Of a DNA stretch of 64,000 nt, positions 1-11,624 are shown piece after piece (positions within the stretch are counted from its first letter, which is position 1; each line of letters opens with the position of its first letter). A model generated the notes under the pieces. The model was not told the origin of the DNA. It worked only from the letters and a program-made list of their open reading frames with translations, and did no database searches. Both the position numbers and the translations under genes were made by a program. This DNA comes from Cinclus cinclus (lineage: Eukaryota > Chordata > Aves > Passeriformes > Cinclidae): NCBI RefSeq assembly GCF_963662255.1, contig NC_085049.1, positions 22,290,142-22,354,141 of the forward strand, written 5' to 3'.

Positions 1-380
1 GAAATATCCACCAGAAGAGAACAAATGGACAGAGACGCTCTGGGCCCTGCTTTGGTAGTGCTCTGTAGGAGCACAGCACCACAGCAAATCTCCAAGATAT
101 TTTAAGATGAGCAGCTGATGAGACAACAGCCTGAGGGGGGTGTGAAGGACACCACATTTGCACACTCTTCCCATGTGGCCTTTTCTATGGAAACAATACA
201 GAAAGGGACAGATCTACACAGGGTCTGTGGTTTCTAACTCCCTCGGGGGTGAGGATTTAACTCCTTTCATAGCTTGGCTCCCAAACAGCAGGACCTGAGC
301 ACTTGCTCTAAGCAGGAGCGGGAGTGGGTGGATGCCCACAGCTCTGCCCCTACAGAACAGCCAAACTCTCCTGCCTCTGT
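1..380. other. Non-coding sequence, no feature seen
   Basis: Mixed-composition sequence leading into the CTCF-like site and CA microsatellite. Open frames crossing this stretch owe their length to the CA repeat, which reads as Cys-Val or Thr-His strings. No exon or repeat family was recognised. Confidence 0.5.
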
Positions 381-396
381 GCACCAGAGGGCAGTG
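381..396 (+). promoter_or_regulatory. CTCF-like binding motif
   Basis: The bases GCACCAGAGGGCAGTG match the core consensus of the vertebrate insulator protein CTCF (CCASYAGRKGGC followed by a purine-rich end) at all but the first core position. The motif directly abuts a long CA microsatellite. CTCF binding specificity is known to be conserved across vertebrates. Occupancy here is inference from the motif alone, and such motifs also occur by chance. Confidence 0.4.

Positions 397-397
<1 letters not shown>

Positions 398-455
<58 letters not shown>
398..455. repeat. (CA)n microsatellite, about 29 units
   Basis: An uninterrupted CA dinucleotide run of about 58 bases. It is long and pure enough to be length-polymorphic. 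It produces false open frames on both strands. Confidence 0.98.
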
Positions 456-456
<1 letters not shown>

Positions 457-2387
457 GGAGGTACTTTCCAGCACATTAAAAATCTAGTTATTTTTAAAAA
501 TCTACGCAGAAACCAAAGTTTAAGCTCTCCTCATAGGGATGGAGAGCACTCTGAGATGGGGTGTATGGTTAGTACTGGGTGGGTTGTTTTTTCTGTATGT
601 TACGCTCAAAAGAATATAATTAGAGCTTTATTGACACACAATTCCACGCTTTTCCATTTTTTAATCTAAACAACAGGAAATAACGTTTTGTCAAAACACT
701 CCCTTAAAATGCTTTGTAAAGGAGAACATAATGATATTTGAACAGAAGTGATCTGTCTTTGGGAAAGTTATGAGCACATAAATTAATAATTGAAGCTTGG
801 AACATCTGTAACTATAATGGATACCATGAAATGTCTACTGAAATAACATATCTTTGGATCCATAAATGGTACTGACATCATCTCTAACTGTCTTCAATAG
901 GACCCAAGGCAGTGTGTGTTCCTTACCTCTTTTCTCTGCTCAAGGATTTCTCAGCAGGATGCTCAATTTTTAAAGGGCTCAAAACTATCCTTAATTATGA
1001 GTTGTTCCTAGTTTGGCTCCTAGGCTGTTGCTGTGGTAGGGCAGGGAGGAAGGGAAGCGGGTGGTGGTCCTGGATCATGGATGTTCACAGAGTCCCCACC
1101 CTGATGGGATGCTCAGGATCACTTGGCAGCTACTCTGGAAGGGCTGGGGAAGGGGACCCCTCCTGGCTGGCTCACTCTCCCCTGTGCAGGTTCTGGCTGT
1201 GCCTGTGTGGGTGCAGAGCCTGGTGGGAAAGGCTGCCCAAGGGCCACTGCAGCCTGAGTTTGCTCCTCTGCTCAGCACTGAAAGGCATCACTTTCAGCTA
1301 AAACACTTGGATGTATTTAAGACTGCCTTTATTTTTTTATTATTTTTTTTAATGGCAGGAAGGCTGTAGCTGAAGCCAAAGAAGTCAAACATTTTCTTTT
1401 TTGTTGGAAATAATTGAACTAGAGGAGAAAATAGAGATGATGAAATCCAAAGCAACTGTAAAAATTATCCCGCAGGGATGTTTTTATAATCTTTCTTTGA
1501 TACAGCATTCTGTTTTTTAAAAGCTAGTGTTGAACAGTTCAGAATGTACTCCTTTTCTTCTTCTGTAGGGAGTCTGATAACTTCCAGCCTAATGTGCTTT
1601 GGAGCAGTCAGAGAATATTTGAAGTGAAAAAAGATACCTAAATGGACCCTAAAGCCAGGCAGAGTTACAACTATTGCAGGCCATGCTGAGGTACATCTCA
1701 AGTCTCCAAACAAGCCTGTTATCAGTGGGATGCATTTTCAGTCCAGCAGCATTTTTTAATCATTACAGTTAACTTCAGGGTAGGGATCAGAGAAGGGACT
1801 TTGCCCAGGCTGGCCTGCAGGGTGGCTGCAGATAGTGGAACGTGCATTCCAGACTGGTTTTCCTGACGTTTATTCAGGTGTCATGAATTAGAGGAGTTAT
1901 TCAGTGTAACATCATGAGCTGTGGAAAATAAAGGCCACTTCAGCAAGGTCAATTATAGCTCTCTGTCCCAATTTGCAAAACTGGTTTGAGGATACATGCT
2001 CACAGTACTTTGGTTACTGCTGAGCCTCTTTCATTTATCAGATTTTGATTGCTTAGCAGGAACATCCATACAGAGTCACACTAACGCTGTTTTAACACGG
2101 GTCACTGGATGGTTGGTAACTCCTGCCCGGAGTAACATACAGCATCATCTGGTCTGGGGCTATCCATTTGGCATTGGTTTCTAAGCCAGCACCATCAGTG
2201 ACTAGATCAGTGATGGCAACTGAAATGTACAGAAGTTACTTGAGAACTCAGCCCTCCATCAGCCTTTTTGTTTTCCCATCACATTTGATTAAGATTATTC
2301 ACTTTCCAGCTCTGTTTCTGGGCAGCACATTGATTTCTAGTCTGGACTTTTAATTTTTTTCCATGTGCAATTATCTCAAATGGGCTG

Positions 2388-2388
2388 A

Positions 2389-2419
<31 letters not shown>

Positions 2420-2423
2420 TTTT
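2388..2423. repeat. (AT)n microsatellite followed by a T13 run
   Basis: About eleven AT units run directly into thirteen T residues. This is simple sequence with no coding potential. Confidence 0.95.
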
Positions 2424-3380
2424 AGAATTTAAAGGAAATCTTATTTGCACTAAAAGCAAGGGACAAGAAGAGTGGGAACAGAGAAATCAGAAAGAAGATA
2501 AAATTAGAGAGCTTCTCACAGGCAGATGCAGCAGTGGGTCCATATGAAATCACACACACAATGCAAACCTTCTATTGCTGGAGAGGAGTGGTGGGGAGAC
2601 ATGGTTCTCATCACAAGGGAAAGGAGCTAATGTAATGTGGTTTTAAAACAGAGGGAAGCTGCAATATTCAATTTTTTAAAAAAGTCACCTTCTATATAAA
2701 TGAAAGTATTATTGCCTTCAGCTAAGCCAGGCCAGACAAATGCCTCAAGCCTTTTAAACCACATGAGTTAAGAGAAGGTTGCAGCTTGAGTCTGACATGC
2801 AAACACCTGGAACTGTTGGGCGATGATTCTGATTCCAGAGCTCATCCCAAGCCAGGAGCAACAGAGAAGTACAACATAAATATAACATGGGAGGTTTCCA
2901 GTCTTGTAATATTTCATCAAAGCCTTGTAAAGAACAGCTACTTCTGGAGAATTTCCACCACTTACATGATGGAAATTATATAAGATACTATTTGCACTGA
3001 AACCTGAGGGAACATTTCAGAAAATCTTGGCACAACTTTACTTTTCCCTTTCTTCCTAATCACCACTCCACCTTAAACCTACCTCATCTCTATTATAACC
3101 ATAACCTTACCTGAACCTTTTTAAGCCCGTGTTTGGCTCAAAGCTACAAATAAATTAGGAGTGGCTTCTCTCAAAACAGAGCAGCCTGGAGGCCTATTTG
3201 GCTTCACCATGCTCTGCTGACAGCCTCAGTTTGTGAAGGAATGCTGCAGACTGCAAATCCTTCCTCTGCATGTACAGTCCCAGGTAGGAAAGCGTACAGA
3301 AGTGAGAGAGTACAGTTTGTGAGTGGCTGCTCTCTGGGATCTGATTGTTTTGCTGTAGATTTTGTGGCATTTTCTGTCTT

Positions 3381-3397
3381 CACCCACCCACCCACCC
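3381..3397. repeat. Short (CACC)n repeat
   Basis: Four copies of a CACC-type tetranucleotide. It is too short to be more than a minor simple repeat. Confidence 0.8.
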
Positions 3398-3906
3398 TAC
3401 ATACTCTGCTGCCTCTGAATTTGTTCCAGAACACAGCTGCCTCTGCTTCTACCAGCCCCTCTAACCTGACCTTCCCTGAAGTGATAGGAAAGAAAGCAGA
3501 TGCCCTGCAGCAGGGAATTTAGGGAGCAAGGGAGGCAGCGCAGGGACAGGACAACAGCTCTGGGGGCAAACTGCCAGAAGAGGAAGAACTAGGACATCAT
3601 TTAGAGGGAACAACAGGGAGACAATATCTTGGCAAAGGAAGCACCACTGGGAGAAGCAGCAGCACAGGGTTATTTCTTCATGTTGTCCAGGAGCAGAATA
3701 AAGTAAGTAAAAAGCTGCTGAAAATACTCAGAGGTGGATGTAACCTTCTCACTGAATGTGATTTCATGAAGAAGAAAAGCCCCTGAACTTGGAGTTGTTT
3801 TTCTCAACCACAGACAGTTGGAGTTTTCAGTTACAAATTTGTTCTGTAATATTACAAAGTGGGTTTATTGAGGAAGTGGGAGAAAAGCACTGTGTTAGTC
3901 CCCTGC

Positions 3907-3940
3907 TAATTAAAATGCATAATTAAAATGAGTAATTAAG
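3907..3940. repeat. 13-bp tandem array carrying three TAATTA sites
   Basis: TAATTA occurs at 3907, 3920 and 3933, exactly 13 bases apart. The first two units share TAATTAAAATG, and the first unit ends in an ATGCAT that overlaps the second. TAATTA is the core recognised by many homeodomain proteins, and ATGCAT resembles half of a POU octamer. The array is seen directly; a regulatory role is inference. Confidence 0.75.
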
Positions 3941-4445
3941 TTTACTACAGAATGCTCTTGTGTCTGGGAGCCCAACTGCCCTTGAACAACAACTCCTCTG
4001 CTGAACTGTCTCTGAGAACTAAAGTAGCCATTGGATATTGTGGTTACATCTTTCTTCTATTTTTTGTTGGCACTGAAATAAAAGTTCCTGGTCTCTTTTC
4101 TGCCATTTTATTTCTTCCATTCTTTCTGCAATGTCAGAACAAACAAGATGATGTCATAGAGATGTCTTTTCAGTGTGGAAATGCAAACACAGAAAGATTT
4201 TCTCTTTTTCTTCTGAGCAAACAGCTTCTAGAAATTGCCACAATAACTTCCTGTGTTAGCACTGACCATCACTGCTGCTGGTCCCAGGATAGGTGAAATG
4301 CTTCTGTCTCCATGCCAGCTCTCATTTGCTTAGAAAACACCCTCAAGACACAAACCCCTTCTTGGGATGTGGACAGATGCTGGCAGATAATGTCATGTTT
4401 TTATCCCACATATTACAACATTCAATGATCCTAGCAGCTAAGGGG

Positions 4446-4485
4446 TTTTTTGTTTGTTTTGTTTTGTTGTGGTTTTTTTTTTTTT
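4446..4485. repeat. T-rich low-complexity tract with TTTG/TTTTG units
   Basis: Runs of T are interrupted by single G residues and end in thirteen T. This is low-complexity sequence only. Confidence 0.9.
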
Positions 4486-4630
4486 AATTTCTCTCTCCTT
4501 AAAACTTGGTCTTCATCAACTAATGTTTAAAAAAATGCCTACAAATTATCTAGCTAATAAAAGACACTGCAGAGACAGCCATCACCAAGTCCAAACCACT
4601 GCCAGAGGCAGCTTTCTGGAATCTGAATAG

Positions 4631-4656
4631 CCTTCACATCTGTGAAGATGTGAAGG
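4631..4656. other. Perfect 11-bp hairpin with GTGA loop
   Basis: The arm CCTTCACATCT (4631-4641) is followed by GTGA and its exact reverse complement AGATGTGAAGG (4646-4656). Read as plus-strand RNA, the loop would be GUGA, a member of the stable GNRA class. A smaller 5-bp hairpin (CTGCC-AGA-GGCAG, 4599-4611) lies 20 bases upstream. No microRNA-length precursor or flanking gene is evident, so function is unknown. Confidence 0.85.
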
Positions 4657-5654
4657 GAATGGGACAGTCTTATTCCATAGGTTCTGGTTTGCTCACTTAA
4701 AAAAAAAAAATGCCACAACCAAAATTAATGAACTTTAGGACTTCATTTTCCTCTTCACTGTATTCAGCATTTATGGGAACAACGTGGTGTTGTTAATATA
4801 CACCAATGACTGAGCGCTGTATTTATGCCTCAATGATTTTCTGTCATGAGAATATAATGCCTGGCAAAGACTGATTCTCTGAAATGCCAGTTTGTTTGGG
4901 GTCATTAATCTTAATTCCTATCTTGCCTGAATAGGAACTGGGTAACAGTCAAGTCAGGGAATAGTTCTGAGAATTAGAACTTCAATGAGTTTTGGGCTGC
5001 CCAAGGCTTCTCATTTCTTTTAAAAAATATGCAATTAATTAATCTGCACCAAGTACCAGGGAGTGACCCTGTAGAATAATGCAAAATGTTTCTTGTGGGT
5101 TTTAAAAAACAAAAAAACAGTGGCTTTTGGTGGTATCTTTCCTTAGTAGCTCTTGGGATTTAGTTGCTGCAGCAGGAGCTATGGAAACACAACTCCTGGT
5201 TTCTTGAACTGATTGATTTAACCAGCCTCTGTGTTTCCGGGTGATCTGGTTCAAGTTCTTTTACCTGGCTGTGCTCTAGTTTATACATCTATAAAATAGG
5301 TGTAAAACCTGTCTAAGTCATGGAGGTGTCATGGGGATTTTATGGCAATTAGCAGTATCAAATGAAGTAGTATTTTATTTATAGAGTGAGTCAGCAGAAA
5401 AAAAAAAAGAGAAGTAGTAACAATATGTTTATCCCTTAATGGTGATAAGAAACAAGGGATATTGGTCTGCAGGCTTGGGATAAACTGCCAAGTCACTGAG
5501 CCCTGAACAGAGGCTGTTTTCCAAAGTATTCTCCCCTCTCCACCTTCCCTGCTCCTTCTTTCTTGAGCACCTGAGCAATCCATGTAGGAATTAGTTCCCT
5601 GATCACCAGATACCCAGCAACACAAGACACCCACAACATCTGAAGCCAAACAGG

Positions 5655-5800
5655 ACCATTAGATCATAAAAGTGACCTGCTCAACAGTGCAGGGGATTGC
5701 GTTTCACACAGCTGCCCTTGCCTTGAGCCAAAAACCTTGTGTAGGACTAAAGTAACTTTCCAGAAAGGCATCTGGCCTTGATAGAGAAACCTTTATATAC
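5655..5800 (-). mobile_element. Degenerate CR1-like LINE 3' fragment
   Basis: Read on the plus strand, this resembles the reverse complement of the 3' region of ancient amniote CR1 LINEs: a 'gatcat...gacctgct' block, then 'aaagtaactttccagaaag' and 'catctggccttgat'. The resemblance is partial, so the insertion must be old. No octamer end or target duplication is visible. The call rests on family memory and is tentative. Confidence 0.4.
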
Positions 5801-6224
5801 TGTTAAAAAGTGCCTTATTTTTTAATTTAAATTTGTCAGTATTCAGCCTCTAGGCTTCTCTCTCCAACTGGAGTAGCAGAGCAATTTTAGCCTTTTCCAG
5901 CCCTTTCTTTATTCCAGGGATCTTCAGCGGTGCCAGATGCACTGCCCATGGCCTGGCAGTGAGACCAGTCTCTGGTGTAGGGAAGAGAGAGTACAGTACT
6001 GCTCTCTGTGGAATTGCAAGGGGAGATTGAAATCCTACTTTTTTTTTTCATTATTTTTCTGCCTGTGATTTAAATCATGCTACCAGTAATTACAGAGATT
6101 CATAATGGAAATGCTTGGACTGGCTAGAATGGAGAATGAATGGGAAGGTTGTGTGTGGAAGTGTTAGAAAGGGAACACCAGCACAAAAAGCCCTGTGAGG
6201 GTGGCAGGTGCTAGACCATGAACA

Positions 6225-6950
6225 TCACAGCACAGTTATGAGCAGCTTTTGAAAATACCCAGTTCGGGAACACAAAGGAACAGGTTCAGTTGAGAACTGA
6301 AAAAAGCCAGTAAGAGATGATGGTAGGACAATACAGAGCAGGGCCGGAGTCTTAAGACACTCTGGTAAGAAGACAGAGTAGAGGAAATAAATCCTAATCG
6401 TTCCCAGAGGTAGCAGAGCACAGAGGAAATAAAAGACCCCGGTCATTGTCAGCTCCCAAAGGCAATTAAGGTTTAGTGGCACCTGGGACCCTGTGGAGAT
6501 CCCAGCATGAAGACTTAGTAGAGTATTACACGGCCCTCCATACAATGCAAGAAATCCTGAGCATCCCACCTGGATGAAGAGCTGGGACACAGGCTGTTTG
6601 AGTGCACACAGAATTGTATTTGTGAGTACCTGGCTATGGGATGTGAATGGCTGAGACTTGCCATCTTCCAAGAAAATTACTTTGTCCTCCACTAATGTTT
6701 GGTATGGAGTCTTGGGACACAATAACCAGTTTATACTAGCAGAAAAGACCCTTGAAAACTGTTTCTCAAACAGATCTCCTACTTGATCACCTGCAAATTC
6801 GCCATTTAAAGTTCTTCTCAAAACCCACAAGGTCCATGCAAACTTCCATCGCAACCCATTTTGAGCTCCAACGCCCATTTCTACAAACCCATGTGCCAAG
6901 AAAGGATATTGCTTTGCCACTGGAGGAACTGCCATTTCAAAACCTGACAA
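6225..6950 (-). other. Unexplained 241-codon open frame
   Basis: This is the longest uninterrupted frame in the window: ATG at 6950 and stop at 6225 on the minus strand, 241 residues. The product would be rich in Leu, Phe, Ser and Pro. The C-terminal third contains hydrophobic stretches such as GVFYFLCALLPLG that could pass for membrane segments. I recognise no domain, catalytic motif or signal peptide, and see no promoter or polyadenylation signal tied to it. The plus strand is also partly open across 6490-6620, so locally low stop density may explain the frame. Alternatives are an unrecognised lineage-specific exon, a retroelement remnant or chance. Confidence 0.15.
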
Positions 6951-6999
6951 AAATCATGTATCTTGAAAAAAAAAAGAGTGTGCATGAACTATTTTGCAG

Positions 7000-8010
7000 A
7001 CAACAGTGATCATACTCATAGAACCTCACAGGGAACTTTACGTGACCACAGACACATATCATGTTCCCACCCTGTATTTCATGTAAGAACATGCATAAAA
7101 CCCCACAGGTCTCACTTGCCTAATACTGAAAATATGCACTGCTTATCAATAGTTTACAATAGAAATAAATATCTTGCTAAGAATTGCAAGGATCACTTGA
7201 AAACACAGTCACTGAAAACAGAAGTTTTGCTGAGCTGCTTATTTCAAGATATTTCACTTGCTCATTGAGAAACTACTTTCCGTTCAAAGGTTGTGCATTT
7301 TTTCTTTACTTTCAGGAAAAGATGCTATCTCTTGACATTTTTATTTTTCTGGCAGACCTTTAGCTCAGCTAGTGGATGAACAGAAGGAAAGTGTTCATAT
7401 ACCAATTGCTTGTGACTTACTATTAAAGAACAGGAAAAATTCTGTTTTCAATGTAAGTGAGGAAATCTGTGTCTTCATACTCTGGGGAATTTTGATTTTC
7501 CTGTCTTTGTTTCCATCCCAGCACAAAGGAAAAACAATTTAAAAGTCATTATGAAACAAAAGATTGTGAAAGCATTTGAACCTGAAATGATAATATGCTT
7601 CAATTTTCCCCCCTCTATTTTAAAAGCACTTTTGATTCCAAAAAAGAAATATTTTATCCTTTTATAAAATGAATACATTTTATCTAGTTTATGCCCTTTC
7701 TCTTCCCTGTAACTGGGACTCTTCCTTGCAGACATACCCTAGACTGCATCATCTGGTGCAGAATGAAGATCACATGTCTCAAAAAAGATGTAAACTGGTT
7801 TACAGGATACTACTGAAGAATGGCATATCTATGCTATGAATCCCATGAAACAGCAAATCATCCTGGGAAGATTCAGTTAAAATACTGGAATGGACTTTGA
7901 CAATTTCCCACTAATAACAGTGTCCTGAATTCTGCCTGCATCGAGTGAGTTTTGTTTTCTCTCCTTCTGTTACAAAATTAAATTAATAAAACTTCCACTG
8001 CCGGCCAAAG
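7000..8010 (+). CDS. Candidate three-exon 3' end of an unidentified gene
   Basis: Three splice-flanked open segments join in phase. Exon A (7000-7082) follows a modest acceptor ending TTTTGCAG, encodes TTVIILIEPHRELYVTTDTY onward, and ends two bases into a codon before GTAAGA. Exon B (7356-7452) follows a pyrimidine-rich acceptor ending TTTTTCTGGCAG, supplies the missing base, encodes PLAQLVDEQKESVHIPIACD onward, and ends on a whole codon before GTAAGT. Exon C (7732-7839) follows a strong acceptor ending CTTCCTTGCAG, encodes TYPRLHHLVQNEDH onward, and stops at TGA (7837-7839). AATAAA lies at 7985-7990. Introns would be 273 and 279 bases. I recognise no family and see no convincing upstream exons. 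Each piece is short enough to be open by chance, so this is a model and not an established gene; a non-coding RNA or chance are the alternatives. Confidence 0.22.
7985..7990 (+). terminator. Polyadenylation signal AATAAA
   Basis: A canonical AATAAA lies about 145 bases after the TGA of the candidate terminal exon, followed by a T/G-bearing stretch near 8010-8020. It supports a transcript end only if the upstream gene model is real; the hexamer is common by chance in AT-rich DNA. Confidence 0.3.
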
Positions 8011-11000
8011 TTTTGTCATGGAAAAACTTCATTTTAAAGTGCTTTTTTCCCCCCCTTCTTTGAAAGGTCATCAGCTCTTTGTTCACTGAAAATTATTAGC
8101 TAATGAGTACCTAATAGAAGCAAAAGATAGCCATTTACTATTGGGTGTGTGAGGTGATCTAATTAACAAAATAATGACTATTAGTGCTTCAAAGTCTCAA
8201 CCTTTTTGGTTTTGATTTTTTTGTGTGTGTTTTGTTTGTGTTTTTTCAATTGGGCCTTGAGGATGTCAGTACTTCAATCAAAAGTGTTTCTAAATAATTA
8301 TGCCCTTGTTTAGGTGGCTAACCACCTGAATTGCTGTAATTAGAACACTTGATATAAACAATTAATTATGTTAGCACTGCTGAAGGCCGTTTTTAAGATC
8401 TAGATACAGAAATATGTTGAAATAAAGTAAACCCCAAAAACAAGGGGATCTTAATCTCATTTGACATATGCCCACTGATTGATTATCCTCTGACAGCAAC
8501 CTGAGAACTCCTCTTGGAAGCCCTGGGTAAGAACAAAAGAAAAACTGGCAATGATGTTATCAAGACTCCAACTGAAATGGCATTATTTTTTCTATCCAAG
8601 GAAGAGACATATAAAAATTGCCTCAAATCAGTTTTATCTTCTCCTTGAGCAACTGGCTTTATACTGGATCTGAAGGAGTTTACTGTAGAGATGAGGCAGT
8701 AGCTTAAGTATTCAAGTACTCAAGCTCAAAATTTCAGTAGTCCAAAAAGTGAAATAGGTCATGACCATCTGTCCATTTGGAGCTGAAATAAGAACGTGCT
8801 TCTTCTCCTCTAATTTAATTCTCTTACAGAGAAGTTTCCCAGAATTCTGCTGTTCTTCAAAAAGTCCTCACAACATTAAGCTGGCTTGAAAATGAATTGC
8901 AGGTGTAGTTCTCTGAAAGTTCACAAACCTATAAACTTCAACCCCATTCCAAAGGAGCTTGACACAATTTATCATTTTGCTTTGCTATTATGTGAAAAGA
9001 AACTATGCAAAATCTCAGGTTTGGCATGGATTCGAAACAAAACCACTTGAAAGGCTGCAATTTAAAGTGAATTTTCTTTGACAATTTCAGTTTGCCCAAA
9101 CCTGAAACTCAAAGCAAACCTCAGGGCAGAAGTACAAACCAGAACAGATAGAAATCAACAGATGTTTACACAGTCCTCCATGAATCAAAGGTACCTGACT
9201 TCACATGACATCAAGTAGAGGCTGACAAAGCAGCAATCACACAGGAACATTTTTGAGCATGATCTACTTCGTATTTAACAAAATAATTCATCTCTTCTAT
9301 TACCAGTCTTCTAACCACGAAGCTTCATAATCTCAAGTTTTAAGTTCTTCTCCCAATCTTAAAATTCCTATTGTCATCACTTCAATCTTTCTCAAATTTT
9401 CATGCTGTGAGAACAACAGGGCAATAAAAGCCATTTTATTCTACCCAAACTGATCTTTAAATGTGTTCTCTGTAGAATAATCACCTGTGTCTGATGAACT
9501 GGTAAACCAGGTGAGCATGAGTGATAACTGATAATTTCCCTGAATTATAAAGTGTCACAAGTATAATTAAGATAATTGACAATGGGCACTTACAGACTAT
9601 GGAGACTCTTGAAAGTGCACAGGAAGTTTTAAAAAATACATCATCCCTGTGTGCTGTTTTTCAGATATCTCAGGTCGGGTTTTGAAACTGCAGTTTCCAT
9701 TCCTGGCAGCTGTGAAGTTAAACCCTGAAAGTGTTTACACACCTCTCCTACACCTTCCAAAACAGCTCTTCAATGGAAGCACCTAGGGAATGGGGAACTA
9801 CTTAACTTTCCAAATGACTGAGGAAAAATACCTGCATAGGCCAAGATCTGTTCAGAATTAATGAAGGTCTTGATTCTGCAAACCCACAGCCAAGTAATTC
9901 TGTACATGAGGTATTTCCCTGGGAGCAGAGGCTGTGGACAGGTATCAAACCCTATTCAAAATTAACACTTGCAACATGGGAGCCTGATTATGCAATTAAC
10001 AGTGGTGATCAGGAAGTGTCTTCAGTTATTTATCCTCACTATTTCTGCATGATTTTATTGCGTATTTTCATATTGTTCACAAGCAAATTGGGCATTTTGG
10101 AGACAGAACACATATATGTATAAAAGCCCACATTTAATTCACTTCTATAAATTAAGGTCTTTGGTAAATTTCAGAAAATATTTAAACATGCACTAAAGTA
10201 TATGCAAAGTTCTAGATTGTGAGCATAAATATGGAAAAACACAAAACTGATTTATAAACTCAAAATAATTTCTCCATAGTTTTAATAGCATGAAAATGAC
10301 TAATTTAAGGTCAGGAGTAATTTAGTTTTGACTGACTTAGCAATCCTTTGTTCTCTGGGTCATGTAAGTGTTGAGTAAATTATAAACCCGTAATTCTATC
10401 CTGAGGTCAAGGGACTTCAAGAACTTATTTGATATATTGGTCTCCTGGAAAGTTCTTCCAAGGCCAGTACCCCCTAAACTGTGTTTATGAGTTGACCGCA
10501 TTAATAACTGATAGAGTCATATAATATTAGCAGAGGTGAAATTAACCCTTAAAAAGAAGAGTATGTTCAAATTGGGATTTTTGAATGAGAGATAGGCAAA
10601 TCAGATATATCTGTGAGAAGTCAAGTTTCTACACAGTATGGAAAAAAACAACCACGACTGAGAAAAGGTGTAGATGTTTGACTTCAGGAACAGAATCAGA
10701 CTGATTATTCTTGTGAACATTACTTGGGATAATTCTGGGTTTTTGATCAAAACTTTTACATTTCTATCTTACATGGGGCAAAAATAAACAAGCTATCAAC
10801 TACTTTTACAGACTATAAAGCATAGTGCATTTTTTAGAAGCATAAATTAGAAGCATAGATTAGAAGCATAAATACATTAAAGAAATAAGCAACTGCTCTA
10901 ATGCAGGCTTTGCTCTATCCCATAACACTTGTCATTGAAAATCTGAAATGGGATGCAAAGTGAGATGTTTTCCACTCAAGAATTAAGTTTGCATTATAGC

Positions 11001-11624
11001 AGCACTTCTTAATTTTGGACCTTTTAATGTTTCCAAATGAAAGCCATTGCACTGCTAAAGAAATACCCTGTAAAGCCCAAACAGAGCCTGGACTATTCTT
11101 TCATCATCAGGCAAACATTAAAGTTAATGGTCCTCAAAGTGTTTAGAGTTATTTTTTGTCCAAAATCACAGTCCTGAAATTTTTAGTAAGAGGTATGTTC
11201 ATATTATTCTGTTCAGTTCTGATTTAAAATAAACTCAATAGTAGTCACAATCTGAAATCTTGAGATCCTCAAGAATAACCTGGTGTTAACCTTGAGCACT
11301 CCTGTGAAAAATCAGAATTAGGTTCCCCCCACCTCCAAGGCTGTAGATTTAATATGAACATGAATATCTCCTGGTAACTATGAATGTTTCTCCTGGACAG
11401 TGCTCGGCTATCTCCTTTCTAATTCTTACTGCTTTTAGACTCCTAGCAAGAGCACTAACTTAATTTTTACTGCATGAAAATCCAACAGCTGGTTAGATTA
11501 ACCATCAATAAACACACATCAAGTTAAAGAAATACCAGCATCAGAATTAAAACTGCTCAGACTCTGCCCACAGTGGTCACACAGTAAGAACCACTCTGAA
11601 AAGAGGCATTGTGCTGCTGACAGT
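8011..11624. other. AT-rich non-coding stretch
   Basis: No open frame of note and no repeat family recognised, apart from the 13-bp tandem array at 10834. The part from about 8090 to 8400 is unusually rich in TAAT cores, as in some conserved developmental enhancers. Conservation cannot be judged from one sequence. Confidence 0.5.
10834..10872. repeat. 13-bp tandem repeat, three units
   Basis: TTAGAAGCATAAA occurs at 10834-10846 and 10860-10872, with a one-base variant (TTAGAAGCATAGA) at 10847-10859 between them. The units are contiguous and nearly identical, so the expansion is probably recent. Confidence 0.95.

Larger units (their letters stand above)
456..5654. other. Non-coding stretch with simple repeats
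   Basis: No exon chain or recognisable protein similarity was found. Open frames here are at most about 130 codons and do not look like any family. Apart from the small repeats and the hairpin listed separately, I see only AT-rich unique sequence, with a moderately GC-rich patch around 1020-1270. Confidence 0.5.

Noticed and set aside
214..669. Open frames rich in Cys-Val or Thr-His
   Set aside because: They are translations of the CA microsatellite.
6490..6621. Plus-strand open segment ending at a GTGAGT donor, upstream of the candidate gene
   Set aside because: It lacks a convincing pyrimidine-rich acceptor and lies opposite the 241-codon minus frame, so its openness may simply mirror that frame.
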